Assembly: GCF_963678635.1 (NCBI RefSeq)
Contig: NC_087065.1
Coordinates: 46,874,381-46,938,380 of the forward strand
Reading direction: 5' to 3'
Source: Symsagittifera roscoffensis
Taxonomy: Eukaryota > Xenacoelomorpha > Acoela > Convolutidae
Length of the DNA stretch: 64,000 nucleotides
Shown here piece by piece: positions 55,448 through 64,000 of this stretch. Within the stretch, counting starts at the first letter, position 1; each line of letters opens with the position of its first letter. The notes below the pieces were generated by a model. It was not told the DNA's origin and ran no database searches. It was given only the letters and a program-made list of their open reading frames with translations. The position numbers and the translations under genes were made by a program.

Positions 55448-57260
55448 CCTGGGGAAATGAATGGACAGATCATGGCACTGAAGGAACATGTCAAGGCGAG
55501 ATATAGGCTGTCGGACCTGATAAGAGCCCAGAAGAATGACAAGATGACAAGTAACCTCTCCAAATGGATCCGAATGGGGTCCAAGGAGAAAGGGGAACTT
55601 GAAGAAGACAGCTACAAGATCCTGAGCCAGTTCTACAAAGAAAGGAAAGATTTACTCTATCACACAGCTGACGGGGTGGTAGCATGCAAGAGAAAAGACG
55701 AGGAGAAGATACTACACAAGCACAATCTCATCATATTACCCCAATTGTATCAGACAGAGGTGCTGTTCAGATCGCACGACCAGATGGGGCACCAGGGGAT
55801 AGACAAGGTGCAACAAAGAATACTTCACAGGTTCGATTGGCCAGGATTGAGGAAAGCTTGCGAGAGGTGGGTGAAAGCATGCCTAGCACGCCTGCAAGTG
55901 GAAGACCCAAGGAAGATGAAATTCCCACTCAAGTCGGTGGAAAGCTCGGAATTTAATGAAGTGGTGCAGATAGACCATCAAAAGATCTGCATGACGGAGT
56001 CGGGGTATAACCAGATACTGGTTATAATTGACCACTTCACAAAGCTGGCAGAAGCGGTGCCGTGTCAAACAGCTTCGGCAGAGGAGACCTGTGACCACTT
56101 GATAACCCATTGGATATCGAGGTATGGTTGTCCAATGACTTTTCAGTCAGACAACGGCAAGGCCTTTGTGGGGGACTTGACTAAAGAATTAATGAAGAGG
56201 TCACACATTGCTCAAGCACACTCAACGACTTACCATCCTCAGACGAACGGGCTGGTAGAGAGACAGAATAGAACGCTGGTGAATATGCTGAAGGTATACT
56301 GCTCAAGGTACATGACAGACTGGGATAAATATCTGCCGCAAGTCGTAGGGGCATACAACAGTACTCAACACTCAACAACGGGCATCAGTCCTTTCATGAT
56401 GTTGACAGGCAGAGAGAGAGAGAGAGAGAGCAATTAACGTGACATTCTTGTACCCGGAATATGAAGGGAAGAGGACGTCGCCTCAAGCTTACGTGAAAGA
56501 AGCGATCAGGAGACAGCAGGAAATAAACGAGCTATGCAGGAGGAATACTGCGCAAGCACAAATGAGACAGCGCAAGAAATACGATGAAAGGGTATTACAG
56601 GCGAAGCCATATGAGGTGGGCCAGTACGTGTGGGTTTTCCAAAATGTCATACCGCCCAAAGGGACGAAGAAACTACTCAAGAAATGGAGAGGACCATTCA
56701 TGATAACGGAAGTACATCAGCAAGGACAGTTCTACCGCTTGAGTACTGGGCGAGCAGCACATTATGAAAATCTGAAGCCTCATGTCCCATCCCCAGAGGA
56801 CTGGTGTATACCAAGGGACATGGAGGGACTCGAGTACCTACTGGTGGAGCCAGCATGTGAAGTGAACGAAAAAGGCATCAGAGAGAAGAATGATGGCATT
56901 GAGAACTTGAGTTTGGATGACAATGAAAAAATAGAAGCGGACTCTGAAGCGGAATCTTTTGTGGAAGAAGACTGGAACGATCCGGAGCAAGGTGAGGTGC
57001 CGAAGTGGACAGAACCAGACTTATCAAAACCAGCGGGGACAAGGAGTGGCATTCGCAAACGAACAGGCATGAGGTACAACAGGTACGGGGACAATTTCCT
57101 GATTGATAAGATACAGCCCGACGACCTAGGCAAAGAACTACTAAGTGTGGGCGAACTGGTGACAGATGATGATGGCAAATCATCAATGATAATGAACACT
57201 ACCCACAGGAAGACTACTCGACACCGGAGCGGGAGACGGATTTGGAACAAAGCGAGATAG
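55379..57260 (+). pseudogene. Element 2 integrase (zinc-finger Cys lost, GA repeat, frameshift)
   Basis: Frame 55379-56437: HDQMGH then CLAR instead of CLSC, so the last zinc ligand is gone (TGC to CGC). The core keeps QIDHQ (55971), SDNG (56146) and GLVERQN (56254). At MMLTG the sequence becomes an (AG)10 microsatellite (56411-56430) and the frame ends. It resumes at 56439-57260 with FLYPEYEG, WVFQNVIPPKGTKK and WRGPFMITEV, then an acidic tail (CEVNEKG..., shared with element 1). Confidence 0.9.
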
Positions 57261-57294
57261 AGAGGAGGGAAAATACGAACCTGAGGATATTAGA

Positions 57295-58097
57295 ATGGAT
57301 GCGCGATGTCAAGAACGGAAGCGACGATGGAAAAGCATACAACAAGTTGACATATCAGCGGGAAAGCACATGAAAACGGAGAATCCTCTTTTCGGCGGGA
57401 CGGCAAAAGACAGGCCGCTCGACATTCCGCCAGATAATTCAGACCCAGCATCATCGACGGGGACGTCGATAAATATTTTTGTCCGGGGAGTGGGGGTAGG
57501 ACTTACCCACACCGAAAATTTAATGATAAAGAAACTCAGGGAAGTGAGAGAAACGAGCGGACTGGAACTGGATGGGGAGGAGGCCGAGCCTACCATAGGA
57601 CGGAATTTCAAAACGAAGTTTGAAATACCAAACGAATACTCGGAAAACATCCTGATAACGGATAGTGACTTCATTCTGTCAGACAGGACTAGCGCAATCT
57701 GTATCACGGCGGACATGAGTTTCAAATCAAGACTGGAGGCTGACTTCAAGAGAGAGAGTACCAGAACGTGGAGTTTCTGTTTAGACAGAGACCGGGGCTG
57801 GGAGGAATGGCTGCGCTTCCACCATCAGTAGCACAAGTCCCGGGCAAATACCTGTACTTCCTAGTGACGAGGGTCAATGACAGGAACACGATCGATCCCG
57901 AACACGTGATGTTGGCACTAACAAGACTACGAGACTTCATGATTGAAAGAAGGATAACGGAGGTCTCAATGCCGGTGTATGACCCAAACAGGGGCAAATT
58001 GAGCCCAAGGGAATTGTACGCTATCCTACACGTGGTCTTCGCAGAAACGGAGATAATGGTACACCTCCATAAGAAATACTACTTGAGCATCGCCTGA
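57295..58097 (+). pseudogene. Element 2 ORF1 C-terminus: macro-domain-like
   Basis: Frames 57295-57831 and 57768-58097 (shift near 57760) together match the C-terminus of element 1: TSINIFVRGVGVGLTHTENL, SAICITADMSF, LEADFKRE, then GLGGMAALP, KYLYFLVTR, DPEHVMLALTRLRDF, EVSMPVYDPNRGKL, HVVFAETEIMVHLH, ending KKYYLSIA. Conservation of this region between two diverged elements shows it was selected as protein. As in element 1, the order fits TARG1-type macro domains, with the Gly-rich loop replaced. Confidence 0.6.
57453..57512 (+). promoter_or_regulatory. Internal polypurine tract with flanking hairpins, element 2
   Basis: Counterpart of 33565-33624, 57 of 60 bases identical. Contains ATCGAC...GTCGAT, the T-run, TGTCCGGGGAGT (57480-57491) and GGGGGTAGGA. 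Confidence 0.6.
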
Positions 58098-58539
58098 GTC
58101 GGGTACACGGGGGTCTCGAGTTGGGTGTGGGGGTACAAAACAGGTAAAAGGATCTTAAAGGTGATTGGCATGACAATTAAATTTTAAATGATTGATGGTG
58201 CTAAAACATAAAATGAATCTGCATGCTTTTAGAAATTTTCCAATTGAACTATTTAGTAGGACGAAAAGGAAAGGGTTTTAACTATAGTGGTAAAGGGGTT
58301 TTTTAGGTTAAGAACATAGCCTGTTAGTCTAAAAATCGAGTGTTATTTTCAGATTGATTTGGTAAAGTCAAATTGACTACCCAGCTACATTCAATTGAAA
58401 GAAAGGAAGTCCTTGAACGAACACGCAAGTTGAACAACGCTTCAAGAAGGTAAAACTCAAGTTGCTAAGGTAAAACTCCTCAAGTTGCTAAGGTAATACT
58501 CAAGTAGCTAATACTCAAGATCACCTGGAAGTTACAGAA
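58098..58539 (+). other. Spacer between ORF1 and ORF2, element 2
   Basis: No ORF. Short repeats of aaggtaaaactcaagttgct at about 58447-58515 lie just before the ORF2 start. Equivalent in place and size to 34214-34583. Confidence 0.5.
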
Positions 58540-60658
58540 ATGGCAGATCGATTCTGGAAGTCCATGCCATCGGCTCTGAAAAGGCCCACACTTGATGAGT
58601 TGTACAGACGCCTGAGGGACCTGGATTACACTCAAGTGGATGAGATAATGGCGGTGATGCTGAACGCCATCCTCCAGTTGGAGGAACAGGGCGAATGCCG
58701 GGAGTCTGCAACAGAAGCGGTTCTAATGGTCGGCTACACCACCGATGGAATATCCAACCAAGAGCAAACCAGATGGCTGTCCTGGAATGTGGATGGAGGT
58801 ATAAGGGGATTCGACTTGGAAAGGAGCCCTGGCTTGAGCAACAATACCGAGTATGGCGCAGGGGAGTTCCCACTACCGTTCAAACCATCAGCCAGATCTA
58901 CAGGCCAGAGCACGAGTAAGATGCCATCGATGACGCGAGCGCAACAAACGGGGGAAGCGTATCCGGACCTCAGTATTATGAAGAGAGAGCTTGAGAGGAC
59001 TCAGCGGGAGAGGAACAAGGCGAACCTCGACCGGGATCAAGCGAAGCTTGAGAGAGATCAGGCAAAACTGGAGAGGGATCAAGCGGTCGTCGAGAAGGAC
59101 CAAGCGCGGAGGGAAATGGATATGTTGAAAGCTGAGCATCTACAAGAACAAAGAGTGCGAGAGAATGCCGCGAATTATGAGCAGCTAAAGTCGGAGCTTG
59201 AGAAGATCCAGCAAGGCCCAAGGAGCGAATGGGGCTAGGCCCAAGGAGAGAATGGTTACCGGCTCAAGGCCAGAGTCGCGTATGGAGGTGGACGAAGCTC
59301 CCAGATCGAAGGGACGATTTAACCTTGATCGCGCGGCTCAAGAGCATATGAATGAGGGGTTGGAGGTATGGATACCAACTGAATCAACGTCCTCCCTGCG
59401 TGGCCTAGAGACACAAACAATAAGCCCATTGATGGACGTCGCGCTGCCTGGGTATACCCCAAGTTCAACCCCGAGTAGTAGTCAGGTGAGCGGTAGCTCG
59501 TCACGACTGAAAGAATTGAACGAGAGGCTACAGCTAAGGAGTCGTGAGAGTCCAGCAAGAGTGGAGCTACCCTCGACGTGGAGGGAGCAACCTATCAGGA
59601 GTGTGGTGATCTCAAGTTACAAGAAGAACACAGAAGGCAGATACCACAGGCACAATCGTATGGATTGGAGCACGGCACAGAGAGTCAGGAGGGATTGCTT
59701 CCATGACGCGGCTTGGGTGGAATACCTCACGCAGCCACGTGTGCCAGAGGGGACGGTCCACCTGATTATAGGGGACAGCTTGCTGCGGGTGCTGACCCGG
59801 ATTCAATCACATTGGCAAACAGGGATCTTGAGTCTCGCTGGAGCTGCGACGCCACAGATGTTGGCAACACTTGAGATGCTAGGGATGGCAAGAGTATACA
59901 CGGTAACTCTGATGGTCGGGACGAATGACGTGTCTAGGGGGGAGGCCAGGAAATGGACGAGGCTACATGACAAAATGAGCTGCATCCTTGAGGAATTGCG
60001 GATTCAAATGGATCCAGCCATTCTTACGGTGTGCACCTTTCCTTATAACATGAAGGCGGATCAACATGCGATGGAGATGAACACGAAGGTGCGAAACCTG
60101 AATGAAATAATCAGGCATATACACCAAAGGAGCGTCCTCCCCGTTGGACCACTGGACGTAGCCGAGCAGATGGAGCGATCTGTCTTTCCCGACGATGCAT
60201 CCTCAGACAGGATTCACTTTGACAGGCCCAGGGGAGTAGAGTGGTTAAATGATGTCTTCCAAAGACATATAAGCACATTGGAGGCAGAGTTGCTAGAGAC
60301 GGCCCAAGTCACGTTCGGGCAACCCCCAAATCCACCTTTCTTCAACCCGAGAGCTTTATCCAGTCGCCTGGGAGCGACAGCCGATTCTAGAGACAGCTCG
60401 AGGAGCAGCCGGACCAGGTTGCCAGGCGCAGCACCAATGGAGGCCGAGGAGGCAACGTCATCAACTCCTCAGGGTTCGGTAATATCCTCGGTGGTGGTGG
60501 TGGAGAGCAAAAAACTGGAGAGGCCAGCGGAGACCAGTAGGTCGAGATATGTGGAGAAGGTGAAAGAGCTGGACTTGGAAGATCTGGAGTGCAGGCAAGA
60601 GTTGGCGGAAGCTTTGGGTCTTGAGCGGGTGTCAAATGAAGACTTCGGTAGACACTAG
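58540..60658 (+). pseudogene. Element 2 ORF2, coiled coil and SGNH/GDSL-type hydrolase
   Basis: Frame 58540-59238 (MADRFWKSMPS...; helical TLDELYRRLRDLDYTQVDEIM) includes a regular heptad-like run of repeated (K/N)LERDQA units (about residues 160-205). A shift near 59230 moves to frame 59198-60658, which holds the hydrolase: LIIGDSLLRVL (Ser ~194), LAGAATPQML, LMVGTNDVSRG (Asn ~243) and SDRIHFD (Asp ~337, His ~340), so all four SGNH-type landmarks are present. Start chosen at 58540, aligned with 34584 of element 1. It ends at TAG 60656-60658, but the same frame continues. Probable lipase/esterase-like or nucleic-acid-associated role; substrate unknown. Confidence 0.82.
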
Positions 60659-60661
60659 TGC

Positions 60662-63600
60662 GTGGACTGGTTGAAGGCTCACGAGACGCATTTCTCAAGA
60701 GCGAAAATAATGGAGACAGCGGATCTGACTGGGATTCGCACGAAATCGGTCATGGGACCCATCAATTATAGGCCTCTCAAGTTGCTGGGGAGTCCGGGAC
60801 TCGTGGTGGAGCCTCCCAAGCATCGAACAAGCATTGCCAGGATTAGGTTGGCAACTCCAGCACAATTGAGGTTGGTGGACAAACTGTTGGACCCAAGGGA
60901 GATGGAACTGCCGGACGCCGCTTATGAGGGTACGAGATTGGCAGACGGTCCTAGATACGGAAAACCCAGCGGGAACACCCAGTTTGCCAAGACCTTGGCA
61001 GATTATGACAGAGCAGATCCAGCCGCTGCGAGGGTGGTCATCAGAGCGGGATCGGATTTTGAGAGAACGTCTCCCAAGTTGTTTTGGCCGGAAACTTTGA
61101 TATACTCACTACCGGGAGCGGAGCTAAACCAGATGTTGACCTTGGTGGTAGCAATAAAATCGGAGATGCCTTGCGAGCCCGAGCTACTACTGTTTGCGGG
61201 GATGAATGATCACCTGCATGCGACAGGGTTTCTTGAGCAGCTCAAGGGTGATGAACCAGCGCCGAAGAGAATCTGGGAAGCTATCCAGACGTTATTTGCA
61301 GCGATGAACGAGGTACAAGAGAACGTTGCCTCACGATTCGGTTCCAAGACAAGAGTGGTGTTCACGACGTCCCCCGGGTACGCGAGCATGCCTCCCGCTC
61401 TGCAATTTGTATATGCGGTCTTGATCTTGATAGCTGAAGGGAATGGGTGGCGTATCCTGATGGCAGCTCCCAATCGGGAGTTGGAACCGACGAACTTGAG
61501 ACTTCGGAAGTCAGAACTGGAGGCGGCGTGGGCGGATGTGTCCCACGCGTTGAGGGGCTTCTACGAGTTGGCAGACATCCTCATTGTACTGGACGAGGTC
61601 CTCTTGCTGGAGATATCAAACTTCGCCAGGCAACTCAAGCTAAGTCCGGCTATAGGGGATGATCATCCAATAGTGACTCACCTGACGGCCAACCTGTGGT
61701 TTCGAAGCATGGAGTTAACTATCACAAGCTCCACCAGTAAGTCTAGAGGACCGAGCAATGAGAGGAAGAACGTGGCCGCAACGGAGAAGCAACGGGAGTC
61801 GACGGTAAATCGACTGACACAAGAGAGAGGCAGATGGCCCTTCCTGACACCAAGATTGGAAAACGCTACGGAGAAGACGAGAGAGAATGCTCCACCTCTT
61901 GTGAAGCAAATCTGGGATTTTCTTGAGGAGCAGCTGGAAGTGGCCAAGAAAAGGGAAATGACGGTGGCCAGGTTCGTCAACGCGGCCAACGAGGTCACGA
62001 TTGGAGGATTCTGGAGGGAGCACGCAAGGGGTGAGCTGAAGACGAGGAGGGATCACGAGATTCTTGAGTTCTTGAGTCCTTGCTGGGGAAAGGAGTTCAT
62101 GGCTGGAGTGTTCAGTGCAAAAGAGACTATCTTTGGAGCCTTTATACAGGAAATCCTGAGCATGCCCATCAGTCTGTTGTTGGCACTGTACCTGGTTTAC
62201 CCGAGGTACCTATTCAATATGGGCCCAGCGTACATGTTCAGTCGGGGTGTGGAAACGCTCCGGATTGACGGATATTTGGCATTGTTGCTTCCCATAGGGA
62301 ACTGGTGTCATTTCATCGGCTAATGAAATATGGGGAGCCCCTGTCGATGGGAAGAACTCACTCGAGCATTGACACCTACTCATACAAGTGTGCTGCCGGG
62401 CTGAAGACGCTGCTAGTGCAGTACCTCCTGATGCAGAACCGACACCTGACTGGTGAAGAAAAGAGCCCAAAGACGCGAGATGAATGGAAGAAAGTGAATG
62501 GGGGCATGCCTCTGTTGACAGACCTGTGCCTGGCCATGAGATCGGACCCCATGGGGATAATCCGGGTGCTAGAGGAGGTCGTAACCTGCATTTATGGACC
62601 GGCCGTGACGTACGCGTTTCCGGATCCCCTGGTGACGGCTTATCGCTACTCAGTGACCCACTTGAGTCTCATAAGTATATTGGATGGGACGAAACTCAAT
62701 TGGTGTCAACAATAAGTGCTGAGGACACAAATGAGCAACACGGTGCTCTTCGGAAAAGTGAAGGATCTGGAGTTGATGACATACAGTTTCCGAGGATAAC
62801 TGCAGTGTAGGATGGGAGGTAAACGCGAAGGCCCCATCGAAACCTACCCCAAGTTCTGGAACCTAAAACCCCTGACGGCGAGTGGACAAGAGGTCTAGAG
62901 AATTCCCGCATGGAAGAAAAGCTTCGAGTTGGTGAAAAGGGAGCTAGAGGCAATATTGGAGATGGAGGTCCTCACCAACGAGCATTCCAGAGTTCGCAAC
63001 AGTGAGGGGAATGACCCTGGAGATGAACAGCTCCCTGGTGGTCCCGTCCCTGTTCGCGAGAGCAGCGACCGAAGAACAGCAGAGGGAGTTCATCGATGGC
63101 TGGGATCCCCTGTTCATCGGCTACACTGCACCGGTTTATTTTCACACTAGCGATACAAAAATAAATTCATGGACGACTCAAGCCAAGAAAATGAGAGGCT
63201 CGATGCCCCCGAAATTCGAGGTGCGAGAAGTCTTGAGAACACTTGAGCGGGCAGGTCTGGAGAACATGTTGCCGGTGTGGGATGATGGTAGGATGATTGT
63301 GGAGGAAGGACACATTGCACTAAAAGGAGATGAGATGATGTTTGCCACGAGAAGATACCGGGCACCCTACGGACTGGAGCAAGTGGAGATGAGACAAGAG
63401 GGGAAGGAGCTGGATGCAGCAGGCCCATTGTATGTTGCTCTGACAGAGTACAAGAAAACGGATCCGACGACACCATCACCCCTATCGGTGGGCACCCCTG
63501 GGGATAAAAGGAGCGGCCCTGAAGAAGATCGATTCAGGAGGATTCTTGAGAGAAGAGGAGTAGAATCAGGAGAGGAAAGCATGGACGAGACTCTCAGCGA

Positions 63601-64000
63601 GGCAGGAGAGGATATGGAAGTAGGAAACACACCGGAGCCAAAACCATCAGAGGAGGAATTCACCACTCAAGAACTGTTGAAGGATCTGAGCGGAGAAAAT
63701 TGGGCAGATACTGCCACGCCACCTCTGACCTCATCTCCCCGCAAGAATCTAGAGTTACCACTGACGAGCGAGAATCCTAATATGGGAATGATTTTCCTGA
63801 GGGCAGAAAGAAGGGAGAAGAACACCTTCGAGGGAAACAGGGATGCGTTCCTGGGCACTCTGGATGAGGACGCTTGGCGACAATTCTTGAGTGATTTCAA
63901 TCAAGAAGTGAATGATGAGATCACATTGGATGATTTCAAGGAAGAGCTGTGGGACACGGTGGTGAAGTTCGGAGAGCCTGTCCTGATGGGGACAGGTCTG
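60662..64000 (+). pseudogene. Element 2 ORF2, large C-terminal region (continues past window)
   Basis: In frame with the SGNH part after one TAG, then 553 open codons to 62323: GPINYRPLK, LFWPETLIYS, LLLFAGMNDHLHATG, VVFTTSPGYASMPP, ILMAAPNRELE, LIVLDEVLLLEISNFARQL, all paralleled in element 1. Frameshift near 62300 to frame 62305-62715 (GGMPLLTDLCLAMRSDP). Broken again between 62716 and 63150. From about 63170 to the edge one frame is open (MPPKFEVREVL..., RRYRAPYGLEQVEM, acidic tail), matching the last part of the element 1 protein. Function unknown. Confidence 0.75.

Larger units (their letters stand above)
43163..64000 (+). mobile_element. Giant Ty3/Gypsy-like element 2, body (right end outside window)
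   Basis: Same plan as element 1, clearly diverged at nucleotide level. Leader (43163-45410), decayed Gag (45411-47267), knuckles and protease (47343-48872), a tandemly duplicated PR-RT-RNase H segment (47813-55452), integrase (55379-56900), macro-like C-terminus (57295-58097), spacer, ORF2 (58540 to edge). Its left part (LTR end, primer site, first leader bases) is at 20238-20740, separated by the insertion of element 1. Many stops and frameshifts: inactive. Confidence 0.88.

Overview
This is a repeat-dominated stretch of an animal genome, most likely an invertebrate. The evidence is a multi-exon gene for an SR-type RNA-binding protein with ordinary GT-AG introns plus one probable GC-AG intron, BEL/Pao remnants (a metazoan retrotransposon clade), two Ty3/Gypsy-type giant LTR elements, a MULE-type DNA transposon, a MITE, a ~310-bp satellite and a 16-bp minisatellite. 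The species cannot be named from the sequence. Every reading frame and domain below was worked out by eye; no database was searched.

Layout. 1-613 (minus): N-terminal part of a secreted protein gene that runs off the left edge. 970-4690: satellite and minisatellite DNA. 4753-5037: MITE with a perfect 8-bp target duplication. 8386-18099 (minus): a six-coding-exon SR-like gene (RS, RRM, CCHC knuckle, RS; 197 codons) whose 7.9-kb third coding intron holds two decayed BEL/Pao copies in the opposite orientation. 19077-20229: MULE remnant. From about 20.24 kb to the right edge there are only two related giant Ty3/Gypsy-like elements, one nested in the other. Element 1 (20741-43162, 22.4 kb, 924-bp LTRs) sits in the untranslated leader of element 2. 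The 5' LTR end and primer site of element 2 lie at about 20238-20740, and its body resumes at 43163 and runs past 64000.

Both giant elements share one unusual plan. An LTR is followed by a primer-binding site resembling the complement of tRNA-Asn and a 2-3 kb structured, repeat-rich leader. ORF1 is a very long single-frame Gag-protease-RT-RNase H-integrase polyprotein that ends in a domain resembling the TARG1/Poa1 branch of macro (ADP-ribose) domains. ORF2 is a long polyprotein with an N-terminal helical/coiled region, an SGNH/GDSL-type hydrolase domain with its catalytic motifs, and a large conserved C-terminal region. ORF3, visible only in element 1, is unrecognised. The polypurine motif just before the 3' LTR (TGTCCGGGGAGT) recurs inside ORF1 of both elements in two different codon phases, which suggests internal plus-strand priming sites.

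Both copies are dead. Element 1 carries in-frame stops (one destroys the Tyr of the RT YVDD motif) and several frameshifts. Element 2 has many lesions, and a 3.8-kb segment (protease-RT-RNase H) is tandemly duplicated with 5-bp microhomology. The two duplicates share the same inactivating lesions, so the duplication came after the element died, or is an assembly artefact. Comparing the two copies shows that most stops are mutations of sense codons, which is how the ancestral ORFs were inferred.
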